A stretch of DNA of 64,000 nt, taken from positions 53,723 through 117,722 of the forward strand of contig MFYT01000021.1 in NCBI GenBank assembly GCA_001789205.1, written 5' to 3'. Positions within the stretch are counted from its first letter, which is position 1, and every line of letters begins with the position of its first letter. Below are positions 9,868-17,458 of the stretch, in pieces. The notes under the pieces were generated by a model that saw only the letters and a list, made by a program, of their open reading frames with translations, was not told where the DNA came from and did not search any database. The position numbers were made by a program, and so were the translations under genes. This DNA is from Candidatus Raymondbacteria bacterium RIFOXYA2_FULL_49_16. GTDB lineage: Bacteria > Fibrobacterota > OXYB2-FULL-49-7 > XYB2-FULL-49-35.

Positions 9868-9909
9868 ATAGTTGTTATTTTATTGTTAAATATAACATAT
9901 TGTTGTTAT
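9861..9909. promoter_or_regulatory. Array of TGTTA(T)/ATAACA half-sites upstream of the DUF4143 ATPase
   Basis: Half-sites occur at 9861-9866 (ATAACA), 9873-9878 (TGTTAT), 9884-9888 (TGTTA), 9893-9897 (TAACA) and 9904-9909 (TGTTAT). 9884-9897 reads TGTTAAATATAACA, an inverted repeat. The array overlaps the start codon of the ATPase (9865-9867) and runs into its upstream region. This looks like an operator; the DNA-binding protein is not known. The remaining interval to 10081 is AT-rich and holds no supported gene. Confidence 0.5.
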
Positions 9910-10081
9910 TTTTGCAAATCAATATTTATCTCATTTTTTTTCAACGTATTACGTAATGTTTCAGATGAAATTCAAATTCTCGTAACTGACGATTTGTTCA
10001 CGTTACTTAAAACCCCCGCTTACCCAGGATTATATTATGATGGGGTCATCCTACAGAGGGCATTTAAACGAAAGAATTTAA

Positions 10082-10627
10082 TTGGTACGCCGATCTATCG
10101 AAGAACTGTATCAGCAATTCTCCAAACCTGTGTACCGGACCTGTCTCCGGTACACAGGCCAGCAGGCTGATGCCGAGGACCTGACCCATGATGTCTTTAT
10201 TAAAGTCCAATCAAACATCGACCGATTTCGCGGCCAATGCGACATCTTCACCTGGATATACCGGATCGCAGTCAATGAATGCCTTCACTTTCTCCGGCGG
10301 AAAAAACATAATGAACGGCTGGAAGACCTGCCCGAACACCGGCTTCTGGTGGAAGGCCCGGAAAAAAAGATCGATGCTCGCCTGGCTCTTGAAGAGATAT
10401 TTAAGCTCTTTGACGAACGGACCCGTGCCCTGGTCTTTATGGTTTACCTGGAGGGCATGACCCAGGAAGAGGCTGCGGACGCGCTCGAAATATCGCGCCG
10501 CGCAGCTGTAAAAAGGCTCACAGCCTTCAGAACGCGGATTGAAAAACATGGAAAGAAGGAACAATGGCTGACCATAATCGTCATCTTTCTTATCATCAGC
10601 TCGAAGCCGTTCTGTGCGGCCGCCTGA
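10082..10627 (+). CDS. ECF-type RNA polymerase sigma factor
   Basis: 181 aa. An in-frame TAA ends at 10081, so the TTG at 10082 is the first possible start codon; it has only a weak GA-rich ribosome site. Region 2 spans about residues 8-70 (DAEDLTHDVFIKV, FTWIYRIAVNECLHFLRR) and region 4 about 100-160 (ERTRALVFMVYLEGMTQEEA, then a recognition helix EISRRAAVKRL). The protein continues about 20 residues past the usual sigma end with a hydrophobic stretch (LTIIVIFLIISS) that overlaps the next gene by 64 bp. It would direct transcription of a regulon controlled by the anti-sigma factor encoded next. Confidence 0.9.
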   Translation: MVRRSIEELYQQFSKPVYRTCLRYTGQQADAEDLTHDVFIKVQSNIDRFRGQCDIFTWIYRIAVNECLHFLRRKKHNERLEDLPEHRLLVEGPEKKIDARLALEEIFKLFDERTRALVFMVYLEGMTQEEAADALEISRRAAVKRLTAFRTRIEKHGKKEQWLTIIVIFLIISSKPFCAAA

Positions 10628-11325
10628 ACCCCGTTGACCGGCTAGAGCTCAAAGCGCACCTGGACAACTGTCCGGAGTGTTCCGGATATCTTGAAAAGGC
10701 GCCGAACCTGTCCGCCCATTTCCACGCGAAATTTCCCACCTTCAGCTCGCTTCAGGAAAGCCGGCCTGGCCGGAAGAGCTTTAGTTTCGTTGAAAGGCTC
10801 CAGAATTGGATGGCGCCTTTTTACCGGCCCGCCCTTGCCATGTCCATGGTTCTTCTTGTCGCAGGCGCTGTTTTCTTCTGGAACCAGAACCAACCAGAAA
10901 AAATTGCGTATAAAGCCGGGTTGCCGGTATTCAGCTTATTTATTAACGGAAAAACCACAGCCACGGGAAACGCCGCGATTCCCTGCGCTTCCGGCGATAC
11001 CCTTCTTTTTACGCTTACTACGGACAAACCAGTTTACTATTATATATTATACAGAGACGACCATGGCAAACTTGACCTTTATTTTCCATTAATAACAGAT
11101 GCAGTTAAACCTTTTGGCACACCCCAGGGAGAAAAACTTCCCCATTCAGTCTTTCTTTCAAAAGGATGGAAATCAGAGGAGCTTTTTTGCCTCAGCGCAA
11201 CCTCTCCCCTGCCCGGCGACAGCGTAATTCCAATTGTTCAGGCTTTTCTGGAGAGCAGCCAAGTTGGAAAAAGATCCTTGGGCCTGCACGCACGCCGCTT
11301 CCTGCTCGAAAACAAGGCCCCATGA
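10564..11325 (+). CDS. Membrane anti-sigma factor with zinc finger and DUF4384-like domain
   Basis: 253 aa with a good AAGGAA ribosome site. Residues about 10-45 form an anti-sigma zinc finger (HLDNCPEC, the H-x3-C-x2-C pattern). One transmembrane helix lies near 88-107 (LAMSMVLLVAGAVFFW). The C-terminal part (about 118-245, TLTTDKPVYYYILYRDDHGKLDLYFP) resembles DUF4384, a domain often joined to caspase-like proteases. It probably holds the sigma factor at the inner membrane, with a periplasmic sensor domain. It overlaps the sigma gene by 64 bp and the protease gene by an ATGA, so all three are co-translated. Confidence 0.82.
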   Translation: MADHNRHLSYHQLEAVLCGRLNPVDRLELKAHLDNCPECSGYLEKAPNLSAHFHAKFPTFSSLQESRPGRKSFSFVERLQNWMAPFYRPALAMSMVLLVAGAVFFWNQNQPEKIAYKAGLPVFSLFINGKTTATGNAAIPCASGDTLLFTLTTDKPVYYYILYRDDHGKLDLYFPLITDAVKPFGTPQGEKLPHSVFLSKGWKSEELFCLSATSPLPGDSVIPIVQAFLESSQVGKRSLGLHARRFLLENKAP

Positions 11326-12830
11326 AGACGCTTTTATTTCTCCTGCTCATATGTTCTTCGCTTTTCGCTACAACGGATGAATTGCTGCTGGTCATTGGCA
11401 ATAATGTGGGTCTTTCTGATGAAATACCCCTGCGTTATGCAGACTCGGACGCGCGTCGCATGTATGAAACCCTGCTTGAACTGGGCAGCGTGGATAAAGA
11501 CCGGGGATATCTGCTCCTGAACAAAAACAAAAACACTATCCTTTATTCATTTCGTGATATGGCCGGCCGGGTAAAGGAATTGAAAAAGCAGGGGAGTATT
11601 GTTGAAATTCTGATTTATTATTCCGGCCATGGGGGCAATGACGCTTTTCATATCCAGGGCGAAGAATTGCCCATGGACACAGTCCGGAATTTTTTCAGCA
11701 CCATGGACGCGGACCTAAAAATCCTCATCGCAGATGCATGCTACAGCGGCGCGCTGTACACGGACAAAGGCGGCCGCGTTGGAAACGCCCATGACATAAA
11801 ATGGGACAATGAACTGCGCGTCAAAGGGTCCGTCATCCTGAGCTCCAGTTCAGCGGGTGAACTTTCCCAGGAATCCCAGGACCTCAAAGGCTCCCTTTTT
11901 ACCCATTATTTCATTTCCGGACTACGCGGCGCTGCGGATTTTGACAATGACCGCAAGGTCTCGCTCTGGGAGGGTTTTACCTACACCCAGCGCAACATTG
12001 CACGGCACAGCTTGAAATCCGGAAATACAGCGCAGACACCTGGCTTTGACTTCAATATCACAGGGACGGAAAATATCACGTTGACGTCTCTGGCTAACGG
12101 CAAGGCCTTTGCGGAAGTGACTATTTCAGCGGAAGATACCCTCATAACGATTGCTCTGCCAGCGGGGCAATATCTTATCCAGCATGCAGAATCCCGTGCA
12201 ATCTTCCTGGCACAGGCGGACCTGACCTGGGGAGGGACAAAAGAGATTAACCCTGCAATTCTCAAACCTTACCCCATTGACATTCTATCAGGAAAAGGGG
12301 GCGCGGGACTTCGGTACAAACCATTTAGCATTGCATGGAGCGGATGGATTATCAGGGATTTTTTGCTGCATAATGGCTTTTTTGCTTTAAACGAAGTCTC
12401 GTGCTCATTTGAAGGGTTCAATCTGGGTGGTTCGTTAAAAGCGGGCTATGGCAGGGACAAAATTTCCGGAACGTATATGAGTGTGGACCGCAATTTTATT
12501 TCCGTTGCCGGACAGATGCGATATTTCCAGCTCCGGCGAAGCCGCTGGATATGGTTTCATTCCGCATCGACCCGCGTTGTTGTTGTGCGGCAAGAGGCAA
12601 AACGGCCGGATGAAACAGCAATACGCACTGCGGGATACCCCGCCATTCCAGTACAATGGGGGCAAACAATGGGACTAGGAGTTGGAACAGGCGTGCAATT
12701 CAACTTGCCCTGGTCGCTCTTTTTCACTTCCGGTATCGAACCCACGCTGCTGGTGTCCCGGGATACTGCCGGGGAGTTCCTCTATGAAGGCCGCCTTCCT
12801 CTCCAACTCGAATTCGGCCTGAAATTTTAA
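11322..12830 (+). CDS. Exported caspase-like (C14) protease with barrel-like C-terminus
   Basis: 502 aa from the ATG at 11322, which overlaps the preceding stop (ATGA) and begins a signal peptide (LLFLLLICSSLFA). A longer frame to 11166 exists but would overlap the preceding gene by 160 bp and bury the signal peptide. The caspase p20 core covers about residues 20-240, with catalytic His103 in YYSGHGG and Cys140 in ADACYSGA. After a linker (about 250-320) the last ~180 residues alternate polar and hydrophobic positions and end in Phe (LEFGLKF), as in outer-membrane barrels. It may be a surface- or periplasm-facing protease tied to the outer membrane. Being co-encoded with sigma/anti-sigma genes suggests a stress or signalling circuit; the substrate is unknown. 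Confidence 0.82.
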   Translation: MKTLLFLLLICSSLFATTDELLLVIGNNVGLSDEIPLRYADSDARRMYETLLELGSVDKDRGYLLLNKNKNTILYSFRDMAGRVKELKKQGSIVEILIYYSGHGGNDAFHIQGEELPMDTVRNFFSTMDADLKILIADACYSGALYTDKGGRVGNAHDIKWDNELRVKGSVILSSSSAGELSQESQDLKGSLFTHYFISGLRGAADFDNDRKVSLWEGFTYTQRNIARHSLKSGNTAQTPGFDFNITGTENITLTSLANGKAFAEVTISAEDTLITIALPAGQYLIQHAESRAIFLAQADLTWGGTKEINPAILKPYPIDILSGKGGAGLRYKPFSIAWSGWIIRDFLLHNGFFALNEVSCSFEGFNLGGSLKAGYGRDKISGTYMSVDRNFISVAGQMRYFQLRRSRWIWFHSASTRVVVVRQEAKRPDETAIRTAGYPAIPVQWGQTMGLGVGTGVQFNLPWSLFFTSGIEPTLLVSRDTAGEFLYEGRLPLQLEFGLKF

Positions 12831-12847
12831 TACCGGGCCGCCGCTAA

Positions 12848-13741
12848 TTACTTGAGCAGAATCAACTCCCTGGAATATGTCATACCGTCCATTGTAACCC
12901 GGATAACATATGTGCCGGACGGATTAACAGAAGCGTTCCAGACAATACCTTCAAATAACCGGTAACCAGTTGTCGAGAGCCGATAAACCAGATGTCCTCG
13001 GACATCATATATGAAAATCGCGGCCTTTTGATTTCCAGTTTTCCACTGCCTATCAAGTAATATTTTAGTGCTTGGATTACATGGATTTGGCGAAACAATC
13101 AGAGAACCGCGTTTTTTGTCTGCATCAGGCGTGGAAGTCTCAATGGCAGTAAGTTCTTCTGGAGGAAGCAAAAAGGCCGCATCTAGCCCGCAGCCCCCTC
13201 TAACACCGTTGACCGACCATACGCCTCCCGCGGTATCTCCTGAATACCATGAATTATATGGCAGCACTCCCTTCTGCAGGGTCCAATATTGCCCGTCACC
13301 ATGTCCATACTCGCGCAATGCTGATTCAGCGTTTTGCCGGTCCACCACGGACATATCCGTGACGTGTTCGTTTGCCAGCCAGCCCAATTCTGCGCTGACC
13401 GCGGCCGCGAAATCAAACGCAAGGCTGTCCGTGGAGTCCACCACAATTGCCATTCTTGAATATAGTATGTTTGTTTGGAAAGAAATGGTAAAATGACCAA
13501 GGAATACCATGGCCCGATTCGGCGCATAATGGCTTCGATAGGAAATGCTCAGGCCAAATGAGTCCTCGCTTGAATAATAGTTCGTTCCCGCTATGCCCAA
13601 AGCGGTAATGACGGAATAATCAAGAATCTCGCCATTTGACCAGACAATACCAGCGGACCATTTGTCCGCAGGATTGAAACAGGCCATAACAGTGGCTGAA
13701 CAGGCCGCGAGCATGATCAGTGTTTGTTTCATGAAATTCAT
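12848..13741 (-). CDS. Exported protein of unknown function with sorting tail
   Basis: 297 aa. A signal peptide (LIMLAACSATVMA) is followed by about 190 residues with no recognised domain. From about residue 215 there is a typical sorting domain: VSPNPCNPSTKILLD, then IYDVRGHLVYRL, GIVWNASVNPSGTYVIRV and the end RELILLK. It is the third gene of a minus-strand operon behind a TIGR02147 regulator and a lipoprotein, 23 bp after the latter. The gene converges with the caspase gene, with 17 bp between stops and no clear terminator. Secreted or surface location is likely; role unknown. Confidence 0.75.
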   Translation of the reverse strand: MNFMKQTLIMLAACSATVMACFNPADKWSAGIVWSNGEILDYSVITALGIAGTNYYSSEDSFGLSISYRSHYAPNRAMVFLGHFTISFQTNILYSRMAIVVDSTDSLAFDFAAAVSAELGWLANEHVTDMSVVDRQNAESALREYGHGDGQYWTLQKGVLPYNSWYSGDTAGGVWSVNGVRGGCGLDAAFLLPPEELTAIETSTPDADKKRGSLIVSPNPCNPSTKILLDRQWKTGNQKAAIFIYDVRGHLVYRLSTTGYRLFEGIVWNASVNPSGTYVIRVTMDGMTYSRELILLK

Positions 13742-13764
13742 TTGTCGCTCCTTGAGTTAAAACA

Positions 13765-14421
13765 TTAGAATCGCAATTGAACGGTATCTTGAATAATAAT
13801 AATACCCGATGTATCCCTCCACAATCCCTGAATATCCACGTTTATCGGAAAATATAAGCTGTCAATATTATCATAGGGCGTTACGATCATGGAGTCCACG
13901 TGGACCTCTATCCGGTACTGTCCAAGCGCCATATCGTAGAGTAAGTAAGCCCCTGTGCTGTTCACTGTTCCATAATAAGGGGCGCCCCGGATAAAGACCC
14001 TGGCCAAAACCCTGACATCTGGCGATTGTTCTATATACCCCTTGGCTAAAACCGTGTTTTCCAGGGTATCGGAAACAAAGGTAGTATCGTTTGAATTGAT
14101 TGATATACCATGCAAAAAGGATTTCATGGAGGAATCATTGGACGTGAATTCCACGTTATAAAGACCTGGCTGAATGTTTACCAACGTAAACCGACCTAGT
14201 ATGTCCGTTATAGTGGAAAGTAACGCACCGGCTGTGTCTTCGATAGGATCATAATTTGCCGGAATTAATAGCACATAGGCGTTTTTCGCAGGGATAGTGT
14301 GTTGATAGATGCTCCCCATAAAAGCGTTGCCTGTCTTGGATCCGGTCCCTGCGGTATCCGGACCCTCCGGGGACGAGCAGGAGAGAAAAAACAGCATACT
14401 GAAAAATAAAAGGATTTTCAT
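13765..14421 (-). CDS. Lipoprotein with carboxypeptidase-regulatory-like repeats
   Basis: 218 aa. The N-terminus MKILLFFSMLFFLSCSS has a lipobox (LSC) with Cys15 as the lipid attachment site. The mature part contains two beta-sandwich-like segments (about 55-110, DILGRFTLVNIQPGLYNVEF, and about 140-180, STGAYLLYDMALGQYRIEV) of the kind found in carboxypeptidase-regulatory-like domains. The start overlaps the stop of the TIGR02147 gene (ATGA at 14421-14418), so the two are translationally coupled. Lipoproteins following TIGR02147 regulators are a recurring arrangement in Fibrobacter-type genomes (family knowledge). Function unknown. Confidence 0.8.
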   Translation of the reverse strand: MKILLFFSMLFFLSCSSPEGPDTAGTGSKTGNAFMGSIYQHTIPAKNAYVLLIPANYDPIEDTAGALLSTITDILGRFTLVNIQPGLYNVEFTSNDSSMKSFLHGISINSNDTTFVSDTLENTVLAKGYIEQSPDVRVLARVFIRGAPYYGTVNSTGAYLLYDMALGQYRIEVHVDSMIVTPYDNIDSLYFPINVDIQGLWRDTSGIIIIQDTVQLRF

Positions 14422-15254
14422 TGTACCTTTGCTCCGTGTGAATTCAATGGATAGAACTGGAAATTCAATTGATATACATGTTCGGTCTTTTCCATGTCCT
14501 TGGAAATCATGTCCAAGAGTTCGTCTTCAAAGGCCGCTATTCTTTCCTTTATTTCCTTGAATGATTTTTCCGAAATCCCCAGAGTCAAGCCGCTGATCTC
14601 ACGCCGCTCTCTTGAAACACTGTTCAGGGACTCGGCTGCCAGGCCGATCATCTGCCGATGAAAGTTGCGTATTGAAAGGGACGCGACCTCATTCCCCGTG
14701 GTAATGATGGGGTCGGCCTGTATCAGCTTACCGGACTTGCTGCGTTTGATAAAACCCAATTTCAAAAGCATGGCAACGGCTTTTTTTGCTTCACGAAGCG
14801 ATATTGATGGGTGCAATTGCCCGGCAATCCAGGCCGGGGATTCGTTGAAATAATCAATAGTAACAAGCTCCCGAATTGCGCTATAATACCATTTGCTGTA
14901 GAATTCATACTGGTTTTTTTCAACATGCCTGAACCGCTCCCCAGGGGTCAGCCTTATAAGCTCGCTGAAATACCGGTTCTTCGCCTTTTCGGCCTTGGCC
15001 TGGTTGAAGTTTACCAAGGTTCGAAAAAAGGCGCCCCGTTTTTGCGTGAGTCCCAGGGCCTCAATGAATTTGTCTATGCCATCCTGGGAAAGATTCCGTT
15101 GCCCATCAATGATGAATTTCAATACACTGGGAGAACCAAACCCAGCTTTCTTGGAGAAATAGCGGAAGGAGAAATATGAACTGGTCTCTTTTTTATAAAG
15201 ATAATAGTCTTTCAGGTATGCCCGGAAATCGGTGTATTCGAAAATGTCCTTCAT
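14418..15254 (-). CDS. TIGR02147-family transcriptional regulator
   Basis: 278 aa from ATG 15254, where the conserved start MKDIFEYTDFRAYLKDYY begins; the frame stays open 44 codons further upstream, but that part is AT-rich, unlike the family, and covers the operator candidate. The N-terminus (about 20-65, YFSKKAGFGSPSVLKFIIDG) is a helix-turn-helix-like region followed by a second winged-helix region (about 115-190, HPSISLREAKKAVAMLLKLG). The family was first defined from Fibrobacter succinogenes paralogues and is thought to act in gene regulation. It is the first gene of an operon with a lipoprotein and a sorted protein, and is divergent from the ABC importer at 15528. A palindrome lies 46-73 bp upstream of its start. 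Confidence 0.82.
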   Translation of the reverse strand: MKDIFEYTDFRAYLKDYYLYKKETSSYFSFRYFSKKAGFGSPSVLKFIIDGQRNLSQDGIDKFIEALGLTQKRGAFFRTLVNFNQAKAEKAKNRYFSELIRLTPGERFRHVEKNQYEFYSKWYYSAIRELVTIDYFNESPAWIAGQLHPSISLREAKKAVAMLLKLGFIKRSKSGKLIQADPIITTGNEVASLSIRNFHRQMIGLAAESLNSVSRERREISGLTLGISEKSFKEIKERIAAFEDELLDMISKDMEKTEHVYQLNFQFYPLNSHGAKVQ

Positions 15255-15299
15255 TTCACTAGTTAATATAACAAGATGAAAAGACTTTGTCAATATAAA

Positions 15300-15327
15300 T
15301 ACACTAAAAATGTACACTTTTAGTGTA
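15300..15327. promoter_or_regulatory. Palindromic operator candidate upstream of the TIGR02147 gene
   Basis: Two 10-bp arms (TACACTAAAA and TTTTAGTGTA) flank 8 bp that themselves contain TGTACA. This is close to a 28-bp dyad in the divergent intergenic region, nearer to the TIGR02147 start (15254) than to the ABC importer start (15528). It is a good candidate for autoregulation; no protein-DNA evidence is available. Confidence 0.55.
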
Positions 15328-15450
15328 CGCAATACATTGTATAAAAAGACAATAAAATATGTGAAATGCATAAAATATGAAAACACTCATTATCACCATA
15401 CGCAAACAAGGGTCCGCGTAGCAGTAAAAAATTATATTTATTTTTATCAC

Positions 15451-15508
15451 CTGTAGGGGCGCGTTTTTATTGCACTGTAGAGAGGGTTCCAAACCTGCCC
15501 CTACAGTG
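15451..15508. repeat. Nested inverted repeat in the leader of the ABC importer operon
   Basis: CTGTAGGGGC (15451-15460) is matched by its reverse complement GCCCCTACAG (15497-15506), and CACTGTAG (15473-15480) by CTACAGTG (15501-15508). The right arm can therefore pair with either left arm, giving two mutually exclusive hairpins 20-77 bases ahead of the ATG at 15528. It may be a remnant of a short repetitive element or a leader structure; nothing decides between them here. Confidence 0.4.
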
Positions 15509-15527
15509 TAAATAAAATGAGGGTATA

Positions 15528-16538
15528 ATGAGAGGTCTTTCCCGGACATATGTCCTGAAACGTACGGGCATGTTTTTTCTCACGGTCTGGATCGGCATGA
15601 CCGTAATCTTTTTCATCCCCCGTATGGCGCCAGGCGATCCCATAGCCGCAATGGTGAGCCGCCTTTCGGCCCAGGCAGGCCGCATCGAAAACGCTGACCA
15701 GATGATCAATGCCTGGCACGCCAAATTCGGTCTCGATGCCCCGCTCCCGGTCCAATACGGCCGCTTTCTTAAGAACATGTTCACGTTGAACCTCGGTTAC
15801 TCACTGGGCTATTTCCCAACAAAAGTTGAGGACATGATCAAACAGGCGCTGCCATGGACCCTTGGTCTGCTGGCAATGGCCACGCTTATGTCCTTTGTGC
15901 TCGGGAATATCATTGGCGCTCTGCTCGCCTGGCGCAGGTCTCCCCGCCTGCTCAAACTATTACTTCCGGTGACATTGACATTCACATCAATCCCGCCATT
16001 TATGATGGGCATTCTTTTATTGTATGTCTTTGCCTTTGGCTTAAATTTTCTGCCCTTTTCCGGCGGATTCGACCAATCTGTCATCCCAGGCCTAAACCTC
16101 GAATTCATTGGCAACGTGCTCCAGCACGGCATTCTGCCCGCCTCCTCAATCGTTGTGTGTACCATGGGTTTCTGGGCCTTGGGCATGCGCGGTATGATGA
16201 TAACAACAGGCGGAGAAGACTTTGTCATTCTTGCCGAGGCAAAAGGACTCTCGATGAGGCGCATCTTTTTTAACTACGAAATGCGCAATGCCATGCTGCC
16301 CCAGTTGACCGCGCTTACACTTTCGCTTGGCAGTATTGCCGGCGGTTCTGTCATCATCGAATACATCTTCACCTACCCGGGCATCGGATACCTGCTCTAT
16401 TCGGGCATTGTTAATAATGATTTTACTCTTATACAGGGCATTGTATTTGTGCTTATTTCGAGCGTGTCCTTCGCGGTCCTGCTCATAGACCTTCTATATC
16501 CGCTTATTGATCCGCGGATCAGCTATCAGGGAAAATGA
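15528..16538 (+). CDS. Peptide-type ABC transporter permease (DppB/OppB family)
   Basis: 336 aa with a GAGGG ribosome site. Six membrane segments are visible: helix 1 at about 12-32, then five between about 105 and 325. The binding-protein-dependent permease loop (EAKGLSMRRIFFNYEMRNAMLPQ) lies near 237-260. The N-terminal RTGMFFLTVWIGMTVIFFIPRMAPGDP is typical of DppB/OppB. It forms the inner-membrane channel with the next gene's product, with which it overlaps by ATGA. No substrate-binding protein gene is present in this operon, so specificity must come from a protein encoded elsewhere. Confidence 0.9.
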   Translation: MRGLSRTYVLKRTGMFFLTVWIGMTVIFFIPRMAPGDPIAAMVSRLSAQAGRIENADQMINAWHAKFGLDAPLPVQYGRFLKNMFTLNLGYSLGYFPTKVEDMIKQALPWTLGLLAMATLMSFVLGNIIGALLAWRRSPRLLKLLLPVTLTFTSIPPFMMGILLLYVFAFGLNFLPFSGGFDQSVIPGLNLEFIGNVLQHGILPASSIVVCTMGFWALGMRGMMITTGGEDFVILAEAKGLSMRRIFFNYEMRNAMLPQLTALTLSLGSIAGGSVIIEYIFTYPGIGYLLYSGIVNNDFTLIQGIVFVLISSVSFAVLLIDLLYPLIDPRISYQGK

Positions 16539-17458
16539 CCATGGAAGCAATCAGGAAAGACGATACACGATGGTTTAAAATCAGGAATTCCGCCTGGTTC
16601 AATCCAAAACTGGTTGCCGGAGCGGGTATTATGCTGCTCTTGGTCCTTACAGGTCTGATTGGTCCGCTCTTCTGGGACACACACCAGTCTCGTGTCGCTT
16701 CCGTACCCCTGAACCTGCCTCCTGCATGGGTCGCGGATCCTGGCCCTGATTTTCCCAAGGCCGATCCCCATCATCCTCTTGGTACCGAGAGTTCGGGCCG
16801 CGACATGCTCGCCCTGCTTATTGCCGCAATGCCCAATACGCTTAAAATCGGCCTCATCGCCGCATCCATCGGCATGTTCATTGGCATACTTCTCGGTTTT
16901 ACCGCGGGCTTTCTGGGCGGCTGGGTGGATAATATTATTCAGACAATTTCTGATTCAGTGATAACCATCCCTTCTCTCGCGGTATTAATCGTTATCTCAT
17001 CGTATGTAAGACAAATTGATATTACAAACATGGGTCTGCTCCTCGCGCTCTTTGCCTGGCCTGGTCCCACGCGCGTCATACGTTCACAGGTGCTGAGCAT
17101 GCGCGAGCGCGGGTATGTACGCATGGCGCGGCTCTCCTGTGTATCAACGCCCGCCATAATGTTCAAGGAACTCCTGCCCAACCTTTTACCGTATCTGGCA
17201 GCAAGTTTTACCGGCAGTGTTTCAGGCAACATCCTCGCCGCAACCGGCCTTGAGGCATTGGGTCTTGGCCCCTCGCGCATTCCAACGCTGGGTATGACCA
17301 TCTTCTACGCTATACGCGCATCAGCCATTATCCGCGGCATGTGGTGGTGGTGGGGCTTTCCCATACTCATGCTCATTCTGATCTTTGTGGCATTGTTTCT
17401 TATGACCATAGGCATGGACGAGGTGGCAAACCCAAGACTGCGGAAGGCAAAGGCATGA
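16535..17458 (+). CDS. Peptide-type ABC transporter permease (DppC/OppC family)
   Basis: 307 aa; the start overlaps the preceding stop (ATGA). An N-terminal helix (about 28-50, LVAGAGIMLLLVLTGLIGPLF) is followed by a periplasmic loop containing the conserved HPLGTESSGRDMLALLI segment and five further helices. The EAA-type loop (RMARLSCVSTPAIMFKELLPN) is near 190-211. It pairs with the DppB-like protein. The gene ends in an ATGA overlap with the first ATPase. Confidence 0.9.
   Translation: MTMEAIRKDDTRWFKIRNSAWFNPKLVAGAGIMLLLVLTGLIGPLFWDTHQSRVASVPLNLPPAWVADPGPDFPKADPHHPLGTESSGRDMLALLIAAMPNTLKIGLIAASIGMFIGILLGFTAGFLGGWVDNIIQTISDSVITIPSLAVLIVISSYVRQIDITNMGLLLALFAWPGPTRVIRSQVLSMRERGYVRMARLSCVSTPAIMFKELLPNLLPYLAASFTGSVSGNILAATGLEALGLGPSRIPTLGMTIFYAIRASAIIRGMWWWWGFPILMLILIFVALFLMTIGMDEVANPRLRKAKA

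Noticed and set aside
9883-10170. 95-codon open frame between the DUF4143 ATPase and the sigma gene
   Set aside because: Runs out of frame into the sigma gene and covers the half-site array; Cys- and Phe-rich start without similarity to any family.
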